From Chryseobacterium indologenes (GTDB taxonomy: Bacteria; Bacteroidota; Bacteroidia; Flavobacteriales; Weeksellaceae): a stretch of DNA of 64,000 bases. The position numbers and the translations under genes were made by a program. The stretch is from contig NZ_LJOD01000002.1 of the NCBI RefSeq assembly GCF_001295265.1, positions 62,001-126,000 on the forward strand, written 5' to 3'. Shown piece after piece: positions 50,160 to 59,538 of the stretch (position 1 is the stretch's first letter; each line of letters starts with the position of its first letter). Below the pieces are notes generated by a model, which saw only the letters and a program-made list of their open reading frames with translations, was not told the origin of the DNA and made no database searches.

Positions 50160-52232
50160 TTAATAATTAAGCATTTCTTCGATTTTTTTGCTGAGTTTTT
50201 CAGCATTCGGAAGCATTTCTTTTTCCAGAACCAGATTGATTGGAACCGCAGGTACATCCAGCGATCCCATGGTTTCTACCGGAGCATCCAGATATTTGAA
50301 GCAGTTTTTCGAGATACGGTGGGCAAAAGCTTCAGCAAATGAATTGTTAAGCTGTTCTTCGGTAAGAACGATGCATTTTCCGTGTGCTTTTACTCTTTCA
50401 AATACAAGTTCTTCATCCAAAGGAATTAAAGTTCTCAGGTCTATTACCTCAACTCGTCCGTTAAAATTTTTAGCGGCTTCTTTAGCCCAGTAAACGCCCA
50501 TTCCGTAAGTTACAACGAGTAGTGTTCTTCCTTTTTCGGTTTCGTTCTGATCTGCTTCAATAATTACTTTTCCTTTTCCGAAAGGTAAAATGTAGTCTTC
50601 AGCAGGTTCAATGGTTTTAGCATCTTCAGTTCCCGGAACTTTGCTCCAGTAAAGGCCTTTATGTTCCAGCATAACCACCGGGTTCGGATCATAATAAGCA
50701 GCTTTTAGAAGACCTTTAAAGTCTGCTGCATTACTAGGATAAGCAATTTTGATTCCTTTTATGTTGGCCAGGATACTTTCTACACTTCCGCTGTGGTAAG
50801 GCCCGCCTCCGCCATAAGCACCAATGGGTACACGAATGATGTTGCTCACCGGATATTTTCCGCCACTCAGGTAGCTTGATTTTGAAATCTCTGTGATCAG
50901 CTGGTTGATTCCCGGATAAATATAGTCTGCAAACTGAACTTCAACAATCGGTTTTAGGCCTACAGCGCTCATTCCTGTGGTAGATCCTATTATATAAGCT
51001 TCCTGAATAGCGGTGTTGAATACCCTTTTATTTCCGAATTTTTTCCCTAAAGTAACTGTTTCACGGAAAACTCCTCCAATTCTTTCTCCTACATCCTGTC
51101 CATATAGCAATGCTTCCGGATGTTTCCACATCAGTTCCTGAATGGCATGGATAGCAGCGTCTACCATAACGATTTTTTCACCGTCTGCGGGTTCACGGGT
51201 ACCTGTTTCTTCGGTAATGGGAGTAGGGGCGAAAACGTGCTGCATAACCGTTTCAGGCTTTGGATCTTCAGCGTTTTTTGCTTTTTCGAAAGCTTCTTCA
51301 GCTTCAAGACGTGCTTTTTTGGTGATCTGCTTTAAAAGATCTTCATCTGTTCCTGATTCCAGTAAATGCTTTCTCAGAATTTCTCCCGGATCTTTTGCTC
51401 TATGTTTAGTTAAATCTTCCTCATCTCTGTAGAATTCTCTTCTTACTCCTGAAGTATGATGGCCGATAAGTACGGTTTTTGCACAAACCACTAAAGGTTT
51501 CCTTTCGTTTCTTACAAAATCAACCGCCTTTTTCATTGCTTCAAAACTTTCCACAAAGTCTGTTCCGTCTACACGCATTCTGCTGAGGCCGGTAAATCCT
51601 GCCACAAAATCATAGGCGTCACAGGTTCTGGCTTCTTCTTTGGTGACGGAAATACCCCATTCATTATCCTGTACAAGGAATATAATCGGAAGTTGGTGCA
51701 GAGCGGCAAATTGTAAAGCTTCACTCACTTCGCCCTCCGTTACTGAGTTGTCGCCAAGACTGCATACGACAACCGGGTTGTTTTCGAAATTCTGCAAATT
51801 GAATTCCTGGATGTATTTTATCCCCTGGGCAACACCAGTGGTAGGAATTGTCTGCATCCCTGTGGCTGAACTCTGATGAATGATCTTAGGTTTGTCCTCA
51901 TCCCTGCTTGAAGGGTGGGAATAATACGATCTTCCTCCGGAAAATGGGTCTTCTGCTTTAGCCAGTAACTGAAGCATCAATTGATAAGGCTCAAAACCAA
52001 TTCCTAAAAGAATACTTTCGTCTCTGTAGTAAGGCGAAACCCAGTCCTCTTTTTTTAGTTGGTATGCGGTAGCCAGCTGAATCGCTTCGTGACCTCTTGA
52101 AGTACTATGAACATATTTACATATATTTCTGTTTTCTTCATAGATGTCTGCCATTGCTTTAGCCAGCATCATATGATTATATGCTTTTAGCAGGATATCC
52201 TGAGAAACCTTTTCGTGAAGTGTATTTTCCAT
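50160..52232 (-). CDS. 2-oxoacid dehydrogenase E1, fused alpha and beta subunits
   Basis: A 690-residue thiamine-diphosphate enzyme in which E1 alpha (about 1-330) and E1 beta (about 360-690) are one chain, the form common in Bacteroidota. The TPP/Mg2+ motif is GDNSVTEGEVSEALQFA near 159-175 with a later QDNEWGIS. The phosphorylation-loop-like block SGVRREFYRDEEDL is near 264-277. The beta part has the FNTAIQEAYIIGS block near 407-419. Substrate is probably a branched-chain 2-oxoacid or pyruvate, feeding an E2-E3 complex not in this window. The ATG at 52232 is chosen over 52259 because the -7 element overlaps the longer reading. Confidence 0.93.
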   Translation of the reverse strand: MENTLHEKVSQDILLKAYNHMMLAKAMADIYEENRNICKYVHSTSRGHEAIQLATAYQLKKEDWVSPYYRDESILLGIGFEPYQLMLQLLAKAEDPFSGGRSYYSHPSSRDEDKPKIIHQSSATGMQTIPTTGVAQGIKYIQEFNLQNFENNPVVVCSLGDNSVTEGEVSEALQFAALHQLPIIFLVQDNEWGISVTKEEARTCDAYDFVAGFTGLSRMRVDGTDFVESFEAMKKAVDFVRNERKPLVVCAKTVLIGHHTSGVRREFYRDEEDLTKHRAKDPGEILRKHLLESGTDEDLLKQITKKARLEAEEAFEKAKNAEDPKPETVMQHVFAPTPITEETGTREPADGEKIVMVDAAIHAIQELMWKHPEALLYGQDVGERIGGVFRETVTLGKKFGNKRVFNTAIQEAYIIGSTTGMSAVGLKPIVEVQFADYIYPGINQLITEISKSSYLSGGKYPVSNIIRVPIGAYGGGGPYHSGSVESILANIKGIKIAYPSNAADFKGLLKAAYYDPNPVVMLEHKGLYWSKVPGTEDAKTIEPAEDYILPFGKGKVIIEADQNETEKGRTLLVVTYGMGVYWAKEAAKNFNGRVEVIDLRTLIPLDEELVFERVKAHGKCIVLTEEQLNNSFAEAFAHRISKNCFKYLDAPVETMGSLDVPAVPINLVLEKEMLPNAEKLSKKIEEMLNY

Positions 52233-52238
52233 AGATAG

Positions 52239-52246
52239 CAAATATA
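52239..52246 (-). promoter_or_regulatory. -7 element of E1 gene
   Basis: Minus-strand TATATTTG, matching TAnnTTTG, only 6 nt upstream of the ATG at 52232, giving a very short leader. Confidence 0.45.
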
Positions 52247-52248
52247 CA

Positions 52249-52284
52249 TAAAAAAACAAAATACTAACAAGTGTTAGTATTTTG
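52249..52284 (-). terminator. Terminator of first S8 peptidase gene
   Basis: 12-bp arms CAAAATACTAAC/GTTAGTATTTTG with a 4-nt loop, T-run on the minus strand. Confidence 0.85.
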
Positions 52285-52307
52285 TAAAAAATCCCTGGAT
52301 CAGGTGT

Positions 52308-54428
52308 TTATTCCCTGATCACTTTTTTAGAAATGATATCTTTGTCTGTTTTTATTTCAATAATGTAAATTCCTTTGCTGTAAGAAGATAAATTGACAGC
52401 CTCTTTTTCATTGTTGATGACACCGTTTTGTAATTTTTTACCGGAAAGATCATAAACTGTGAATGTGGCCTTTTTAGGAGCGTGCAGTATGTGGGTAATA
52501 TCCTTGGTGATGCTTGGTGCTACAGCCAGTCCTTTAAAGCTGTCTGTCTCCTGGGTTCCCAGAACGGATGTATAGCCCGTCACAAGTATTGAGTAATTCT
52601 GGGGTGCATTTCCACCGGTATTATTTTTTAAGGTTCCTTTATTGGTAACTTCAATTCTGTAGCTTCTTCCTGCTACCGGGTTTTCGATAACTACCTGCTC
52701 TACATTGTCAACGGTATTATCAGCTTTGGTTGCAGGAGACATAGGGGTGTTGGCATTCAGTTTCCAGGGGAAATATACTGTATTGGTTTGTGTGTCAATG
52801 ATTCTTAGATCCAGATCATTGACAAGTTTTGATGTCCTGTTGTTATAAGCTTCGTCATAAGTCGTTGGCATTTGCGTGTATTCAGGATCAAGCCAGGAAA
52901 TGGTTACTTTGATTGGAGTGTTATTTCCGGAAGCAACAATTGTTTTTTTGTTGTTGGCTCCGTTGTTTAATGTTTCGTTATTAAAAATAACAGAGTTGTT
53001 AGATTTTCCTACTAAAAGTTCGGCTCCTTTTTTTGCATCGATGAATCCCCATCCGAAATGCGGGTCCGGTCCGATATTTCCAGCTTCAGTCGCTGAGTGA
53101 ATTGTTAATGTTTTTGCAGCAGCGGCATTGAATTCACTATTGAATAATTGTTTGTGAATCTGAGTCCAAAGGCCGATAATCCCGGTTACAACCGGCGCGG
53201 AATATGATGTACCGCTGCCTATAGTAAAACTTTGGCTTCCAGTAGTGTTTTCATTTGTTGTTGCACTGGCAACATCTGTTCCGACAGCTGTAATATCCGG
53301 TTTAATGCCCCCATCATCTCTTGGGCCTGCACTACTGTAATTTGAGTGTATGACATCATTTGCTGTTGTATATCTTCCTCCGTTAGTTGTGATAATATCT
53401 GTAGCACCTACTACGATAATGTTTTTAGCTAATGATCCGGTACCAATACAGTCAAAACCCTGTGCGCAATTGGAAGCAGGAAGAGTATCTGATGCAGCGA
53501 ACTGTACCAGGGTACCATTATTATTTTCGTAATATCTAGGGTATGCAGCTGTTCCGGGATAGGTAGGACCTAATCCAAAAGAGTTGCCCGCAGATTTAAC
53601 GATGATATATGAAGGATTATTATATACAATCCGGTCATAACTTAGATCATTTTGAAGATAAGTTCCTTGTATATCATAAGATGTACCTGGGGGGGTAAAT
53701 ATCCCGTTCCAAACCCATGCATCGGTACCATTTACCTCTGCCTGGTCCCATCCCACGTTTATACCGTAAGAATGATTGGAAATTTTAGGCTGTGCAACTA
53801 TTATTTTTTGAAATACATTACTTGAAGATGTATTTCCTGGCAGTATGCTGGAATTAAAAGTATAGGAATCCATTGTTGAATTTTTAGCAATGCCTTGAAA
53901 GTCAACTGTTTTTGTGCTTCCATCATCAAAGGTTACTGTCTGTGTATAAGCTTTTGCTCCGATAAATCCGGCAACAGAAGTAGAATGGGCACTGTAGTTC
54001 ATCGTACTGGCTTCTTTGTTGGTAATCCTATTGGGAAGATTATTAAAGAATATATGATCTCCAAATGTTCTGCCACCATCAAAAACAGTAAATTTGATAT
54101 TTTCACCGTTAAATGATCCTGTCAGGCCATTTACGGTTCCATTTTGAAGGAAGTCGGAATTAGAATTTTTAATCTGATCAATGTCCTGATTCTGTAAAAA
54201 GTAGGGTTTGCCGTCCGGAGTAAACCCGGCGAGCCTACTTCTCTGCTCCTCAATTTTTTTTATAATCTCAGGAGATTTGTTAGATCCATAACGTTTTGAG
54301 ATGTAGGCGTCATATTTTTCATTGTTTTCCAGTTTTTGTTTTTCAAACTCTCTGTTCAGGGCATCATTGTTTTGGGCGAATGAAAAAAAAGCAGTTAATG
54401 TACTGAGCGAAATAAAGATCTTCTTCAT
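52308..54428 (-). CDS. S8 family serine peptidase with T9SS sorting domain (paralog 1)
   Basis: A 706-residue secreted subtilisin-like protease. The signal peptide ends near residue 18 (FFSFAQ), then a short propeptide-like Asn/Lys-rich helix (about 20-50). The catalytic Asp is in FTVFDGGRTFGDH near 114, His in YSAHSTSVAGFIG near 148 and Ser in GSGTSYSAPVVTG near 407. The last 80 residues are a T9SS C-terminal sorting domain (VYDLSGKKLQNG, IYIIEIKT, ending VIRE), so export and surface display or release is expected. First of three tandem paralogs, each with its own terminator and AT-rich spacer. Confidence 0.9.
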   Translation of the reverse strand: MKKIFISLSTLTAFFSFAQNNDALNREFEKQKLENNEKYDAYISKRYGSNKSPEIIKKIEEQRSRLAGFTPDGKPYFLQNQDIDQIKNSNSDFLQNGTVNGLTGSFNGENIKFTVFDGGRTFGDHIFFNNLPNRITNKEASTMNYSAHSTSVAGFIGAKAYTQTVTFDDGSTKTVDFQGIAKNSTMDSYTFNSSILPGNTSSSNVFQKIIVAQPKISNHSYGINVGWDQAEVNGTDAWVWNGIFTPPGTSYDIQGTYLQNDLSYDRIVYNNPSYIIVKSAGNSFGLGPTYPGTAAYPRYYENNNGTLVQFAASDTLPASNCAQGFDCIGTGSLAKNIIVVGATDIITTNGGRYTTANDVIHSNYSSAGPRDDGGIKPDITAVGTDVASATTNENTTGSQSFTIGSGTSYSAPVVTGIIGLWTQIHKQLFNSEFNAAAAKTLTIHSATEAGNIGPDPHFGWGFIDAKKGAELLVGKSNNSVIFNNETLNNGANNKKTIVASGNNTPIKVTISWLDPEYTQMPTTYDEAYNNRTSKLVNDLDLRIIDTQTNTVYFPWKLNANTPMSPATKADNTVDNVEQVVIENPVAGRSYRIEVTNKGTLKNNTGGNAPQNYSILVTGYTSVLGTQETDSFKGLAVAPSITKDITHILHAPKKATFTVYDLSGKKLQNGVINNEKEAVNLSSYSKGIYIIEIKTDKDIISKKVIRE

Positions 54429-54728
54429 AAAGTTTATAAGTTAAAAAAAATGTATTTTATTTTTTTAAATATATAAATTATACATTGTGTTGCTTTATTC
54501 TGTGTGAATAATTTGATATTTTGTTTAATTTGTAAATTTATTTTTTATTTTATGTTTAAATTTTTATATATGTGATATTTTTTCATGTTTAAAATTTTGT
54601 GGAAAATGGCTGAAATACCATCGTTTGGACTGTTTTTTCTACCCGATATTCGCGAAAATGAAGCGCAAAAAAAAGGGATACTAACATTTTGTTAATATCC
54701 CTTTTTGAGATAATATTATAATTAATGA
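54429..54728. other. AT-rich spacer between S8 peptidase genes
   Basis: 300 bases with no gene. It holds the terminator of paralog 2 (54668-54705) and otherwise A/T-rich sequence with no consensus -7 element. Confidence 0.5.
54668..54705 (-). terminator. Terminator of second S8 peptidase gene
   Basis: Stem AAAAGGGATA/TATCCCTTTT extended by a TAACA/TGTTA inner stem after one mismatch. Confidence 0.85.
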
Positions 54729-56858
54729 TTATTCTTTAATTACTTTTTTAGAAATAACCTCTTTATTGGTTTTTATTTCAATAATGTAAATTCCCTTAGC
54801 ATAAGAAGATAGGTCTATCGTTTCTCTTTCACTGTTAATGATTCCGTTTTGTAATTTTTTTCCGGAAAGATCATAAATGGTGAAGGCTGATTTTTTAGGC
54901 GCCTTTAAAATGTTTACAATATCTTTTGTAATGCTTGGTGCTACAGCCAGCCCGTTTAAAGCGTTGGTTTCACTGGTTCCCAGATTAGACTGCGTCTGGC
55001 CGGTAACGACAATTGAATAGTTCTGCGCTGTTAATACTGGGGTTGCAGCATTGTTGACTAATGTTCCTTTGTTGGTTATCTCAATTCTGTAGGTTCTTCC
55101 TGCTACCGGATTATCAATAACAACCTGTTCAACATTATCCACTGTATTATCGCCTTTTGTGGCAGGTGTCATTGGGCTGGTGGCATCAAGTTTCCAAGGC
55201 TGGTAAACGGTATTGTTGGTGGTGTCTATAATTCTTAAATCCAGGTCATTAACTAGTCTGGAAACTCTGTTGTTATATAGGTTTGACCATAGGTTTGAGG
55301 TTACTTTATATTCAGGATCTATCCAGGAAATGGTTACTTTTAAAGGTTGGTTTCCTAAAGCGGTAACTGTTTTTTGATTAGCAACACCACTGGTTAGCGT
55401 TTCATTATTGAAGATAACGGAATTATTGGATTTTCCTACCAATAGTTCAGCTCCTTTCTTTGCATCAATATATCCCCAGCCATACCAAGGATCAGGACCA
55501 ACGTTTCCGGCTTCAGCAGCTGAATGTACCATGAGTGTTTTAGATGCCGCAGCGTTCAGTTCTGCATTGTTGAAAAGTGATTTGTGGATCTGCATCCAAA
55601 GGCCGATGATTCCAGCTACCTGAGGAGCAGCCATAGAGGTACCGCTGTTAACCTGCCAGGTAACACTTCCTGTGGTGTTTTCTGCAGTAGAAGCCATCCA
55701 GATACCAGTTCCCGGAGCGGCAATATCTGGTTTAATCCCACCATCGTCTCTAGGTCCGGCATTACTGTAATCAGATCTTACCACATCAGTTGGGGAGTTG
55801 TAGCGATAATTATTCGATGTAATGATGTCTGTAGCTCCCACAACAATAATATTTTTAGCTAATGACCCATAGCCTACACAATCAAAACCCTGAGCGCAAT
55901 TGGCTTCAGGTGCAGCTCCGGCAGGGTAGGCAGCAAAGCCACTACCTGTATTATAATAGCTGTTTGTTGTGGAATTTGAGTAACCCGGGCCGTATCCAAA
56001 ATAGTTTCCGGCAGATTTTACGATAGTATAGGCCGGGTTGTTGTACACAATGGCATCATAAGCCTGATCATTTTGATAGTAGGTTCCCATTAGGTTATAG
56101 TTATTGCCGGAGATATAATTTCCGTTCCAATACCATCCGGTATAGGGATAGCCCGAAGCGGTGGTATTATAAGTCCAACCTGGATTTACTCCATAAGAAT
56201 GGTTAGAGATTTTTGGCTGTGCAATTAAAATTTTATCAAATACAGTACTGGCTGCTGTCCCTCCGGGGAGTACTGTATTGGAAAATCTGTAGGATTCCAT
56301 CGTGGAGTTCAGGGCAATCCCTTTTGTATTTCCTGTTGCTATAATATTGTTATTCTCATCTCTCTGGTTAAGAGGAACCGATTTGCTTCCTATGATGCTG
56401 GCTACACCAGTAGCGTGGCTGCTGTAACTATTGGTATCAGATTCCATATTGATTATCCTGTTGGGAGCATTATCAAATGCGGTATGGGGAGCGTAAATTC
56501 TTCCACCGTCAAAAATGGTATACTTGATTCCTTCTCCGTTAAAAGCTGCTGTTAATCCATTTACTCCTCCGGCAGTTGTCAAAGCATCAACATTGTTATT
56601 GAAGATCTGGTTTTGGTCATCGGTCTCATAGAAGTTAGGGACATCTCCTGAAAATCCGGCCAGATTTTCTCTCATCTCATCTATCCTCTTCTGTGTTTCT
56701 GCGTTTCTCTCTTTTCCAAATGTTTTGATTACATAAGAATCGAACTTTGCGTTGTTTTCTCTGTTTAATTTCTCAAACTCTCTTTTTAATCCTTCATTGT
56801 TTTGCGCACTTATTAAAGCAAAAGCCAAAGTGCTGGCCAAAAGTAAATGTTTCTTCAT
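54729..56858 (-). CDS. S8 family serine peptidase with T9SS sorting domain (paralog 2)
   Basis: A 709-residue secreted subtilisin-like protease, similar to its neighbours along the whole length. The signal peptide ends near ISAQ (residue 19). The catalytic Asp is in YTIFDGGRIYAPH near 113, His in YSSHATGVASIIG near 146 and Ser in NSGTSMAAPQVAG near 407; this Ser motif is closest to the classic GTSMAAP. A C-terminal T9SS domain ends in VIKE. It is the middle gene of the cluster and the best-conserved at the active site. Confidence 0.9.
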   Translation of the reverse strand: MKKHLLLASTLAFALISAQNNEGLKREFEKLNRENNAKFDSYVIKTFGKERNAETQKRIDEMRENLAGFSGDVPNFYETDDQNQIFNNNVDALTTAGGVNGLTAAFNGEGIKYTIFDGGRIYAPHTAFDNAPNRIINMESDTNSYSSHATGVASIIGSKSVPLNQRDENNNIIATGNTKGIALNSTMESYRFSNTVLPGGTAASTVFDKILIAQPKISNHSYGVNPGWTYNTTASGYPYTGWYWNGNYISGNNYNLMGTYYQNDQAYDAIVYNNPAYTIVKSAGNYFGYGPGYSNSTTNSYYNTGSGFAAYPAGAAPEANCAQGFDCVGYGSLAKNIIVVGATDIITSNNYRYNSPTDVVRSDYSNAGPRDDGGIKPDIAAPGTGIWMASTAENTTGSVTWQVNSGTSMAAPQVAGIIGLWMQIHKSLFNNAELNAAASKTLMVHSAAEAGNVGPDPWYGWGYIDAKKGAELLVGKSNNSVIFNNETLTSGVANQKTVTALGNQPLKVTISWIDPEYKVTSNLWSNLYNNRVSRLVNDLDLRIIDTTNNTVYQPWKLDATSPMTPATKGDNTVDNVEQVVIDNPVAGRTYRIEITNKGTLVNNAATPVLTAQNYSIVVTGQTQSNLGTSETNALNGLAVAPSITKDIVNILKAPKKSAFTIYDLSGKKLQNGIINSERETIDLSSYAKGIYIIEIKTNKEVISKKVIKE

Positions 56859-57161
56859 GATAACTGATAAAATATTAAAAATTATAACGGGTTAAATATA
56901 GTGTTAAATATTTATAAATTAGGTTTTTCGTGTAAATAATTCTAATATTTTATTATTTAATTATTGTTTAATGGTAGTTTTGAATTGTTTTATGTGTATT
57001 TGTTAAAATTTTTGTATTTATATTTTACTTAAAATGCTGTGCAGCCTGAATCATGTTATAGTACTGTATTTTGCATTATATTCTTTGTTGGATTTATAAA
57101 TAGTAAAAAAACCGTTTCTGCAAATTGCTGAAACGGTTTGATAGTGAAAAATGTTGATTTG
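56859..57161. other. AT-rich spacer between S8 peptidase genes
   Basis: 303 bases with no gene; it contains the terminator of paralog 3 near 57104-57139 and A/T-rich sequence without a consensus -7 element. Confidence 0.5.
57104..57139 (-). terminator. Terminator of third S8 peptidase gene
   Basis: Stem AAACCGTTTC/GAAACGGTTT with an 11-nt loop; the plus-strand A-run (57105-57111) becomes a T-run on the minus strand. Confidence 0.85.
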
Positions 57162-59247
57162 TTATTCTTTAATCACTCTCTTGGAGAAAGTTTCTTTTCC
57201 TGTATTGATTTCTATAATATAGATGCCGTTAGGATAAGATGAAAGGTCTATAGATTCTGTTTCACGGTTGATTTTTCCGCTATGTAGTTTTTTTCCTGAC
57301 AGATCGTATAGGTTAAATGTTGATTTCTCCGGAGCGTTCAATATGTTTACAGTACTTTTTGTTAGAGTAGGAACAATACTGATATTGCTGTTGATCGCCT
57401 TTTCATTTGTAACTGATCTGGAAGCTACTGCCTGCTGGCTGGTGTGGCCCGTTACCATAATAGAATAATTCTGAGGAGCATTAGCGCCGGAATCATTAAC
57501 CAGATTTCCTTTATTGGTAATTTCTATTCTATAAGATCTTCCTGCTGTTGGTGCATCAATAACTACCTGCTCTACGTTGTCAACTTTATTATCAGCTTTA
57601 GTTGCAGCGGTCATAGGACTGTTTACATTTAGCTTCCATGGATAATAAATCGTATTGTTTGTAGTGTCAATGATTCTTAAATCCAAATCATTAACCAGTG
57701 TGGATGTTCTTACATTGCTTGCTTCGGCAAATGTTTGATAATCAGGATGGTTGTAAGCCGGATCAATCCAGGATATCGTAACTTTAAGGGGCTCACTGCC
57801 GGATGCGGTCACTGATTTTGTATTAGTTACACCGCTGTTTAGTGTTTCATCGGTAAATATTACTGTACCGTTAGATTTTCCAACCAGTAGTTCAGCTCCT
57901 TTTTTAGCATTAATGAAGCCCCATCCATGATGTGGATCCGGACCTATGGTTCCGGCCTCAGATGCAGAATGAATGGTAAGTACTTTTGCAGAAGCTGCAT
58001 TAAATTCATCACCATTAAATAACTGTTTATTTATTTGTGTCCAAAGTCCGATAATTCCTGTTACAATAGGTCCTGAATAAGAAGTACCGCTTCCGGTTCC
58101 GTAAGCTGTGCTTCCTGTTGTATTTTCAGCAGTAGAAGCGTGCCCTACGTTAGTTCCAACAGTAGTAATGTCCGGTTTAATTCCTCCGTCATCTCTTGGA
58201 CCTGCGCTGCTGTAAGAAGAATGAACTACACTGGCTGCATTAGAATATCTTCCTCCATTGGATGTGATGATGTCTGATGCTCCTACTGTGATAATATTTT
58301 TTGCCAAGGATCCGTAAGGAATACAGTCATAGCCGTTATTACAGTTTTTAGGAGGCTTTGCATCAAAAAAGCCGAACTGAGTAAAGTTGGTTCCGTTAGT
58401 AGTATGGTAGCTGCTAAAGGATGAGCCTTCACCGTAAGAATTTCCTGCAGATTTTACAATAATAAAAGAAGGATTAGAGTAGACTATTTTATCATAGTTT
58501 TTATCATTTGTATAATAGGTTCCGTTGAGATCATAGCCTGTTCCGTTTGAATACTCGCCTACCCATGTGGAAGAGCCTGGTCTAATGGCAGAGCTCCATC
58601 CTGTAATCTGGCCGTAGGAATGATTGGAAATTTTAGGAGCTGCTGTCAGTATTTTCTGGAATACATTGCTTTCGGTTGTGTTTCCAGGTAATTTAGAGTT
58701 GAGGAATGAATAGGAGTCTATGGTTGAATTTTTAGCAATTCCCTGGATATTCTTTCCTGAAGAGGTAAAAGGCTTTCCTCCAATGAAACTGGAAACAGCT
58801 GTGGAATGAGCACTGTAGTTCATTGTGCTGGCTTCTTTGTTGGTAATACGGCCGGTTGCATTGTTGAATACATTGTGTGCTGCATATACTCTTCCGCCGT
58901 CAAATATTGTAACCTTAATATTCTCACCATTGAAAGATCCGTTTAGTCCTGCAATTGTTCCATTTTGAAGAAAATCAGAATTTGAGTTTTTGATCTGGTC
59001 TATATCATGAAGTTCGTAGAAAAGTGGTGTTTCGCCAAGAAATCCTGCAAGATGGCTTCTTTTATCTTCAATTTCCTGCTGTGTTTTAGCATCTCTTTTG
59101 GCCTCATAGTTTTTTGCAATATAGGCCTCAAATTTTTCTTTGTTTTTTTTTGTTCTGATTTTCGAAATCACGCATTAATGCGTCATTTTTTTGCGCACCT
59201 GCTAAAAAAGCAATCAGGGTGCTTGCTAGAAATAAATGTTTTTTCAT
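57162..59247 (-). CDS. S8 family serine peptidase with T9SS domain, frameshifted at an A9 tract (paralog 3)
   Basis: The long frame (57162-59171) has the protease: Asp in VTIFDGGRVYAAH, His in YSAHSTAVSSFIG, Ser in GSGTSYSGPIVTG, and a T9SS tail ending VIKE. It lacks a signal peptide. Directly upstream, one base out of frame, MKKHLFLASTLIAFLAGAQ starts at 59247 and the peptide stops after 39 residues. The frames meet at nine T on the plus strand (59143-59151). With eight A the reading would join as NKKNKEKFEAYIAKNY, matching the other paralogs. It may be a phase-variable or slippage-rescued gene, a decayed gene, or a sequencing error. A -7 element lies 24 nt upstream. Confidence 0.75.
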
Positions 59248-59538
59248 GTTGATATTTTTTAGTTGCAGGACAAATCTATAAAAAGTTAAATATCACACAA
59301 GGTTTATTTTGTTAAATTATTAATTTTTAGCAATTTTTATTAAAGATAATTTATATTTATTGTTTATTTATTATATTTTAAGTTGTTTTTAGATTGTTTT
59401 TAATGTAATTTGTTGTTTTTGTTTATATTGGCTTTTTTAACAAAAAAAATATACGTGTCTTTTATATTTCAAGGGTAAATTTTGTAAAAAAAATGAAGTA
59501 ACTTTACATTCTCTTTTTTAAAAAAGTTAGAAAATTAC
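59248..59538. other. AT-rich divergent spacer between S8 peptidase and dnaE
   Basis: 291 bases of A/T-rich DNA with no gene. It holds the S8 promoter at 59271-59278 and a near-match to a -7 element (TAACTTTA, 59499-59506) before dnaE. Confidence 0.5.
59271..59278 (-). promoter_or_regulatory. -7 element of third S8 peptidase gene
   Basis: Minus-strand TAGATTTG, matching TAnnTTTG, 24 nt before the signal-peptide start at 59247. It shows that the out-of-frame signal peptide is the true start. Confidence 0.6.

Noticed and set aside
49016..50257. Long form of the bestrophin gene starting at 50257
   Set aside because: The extra 71 residues are antisense to the E1 gene end, cross its terminator, and lack family similarity.
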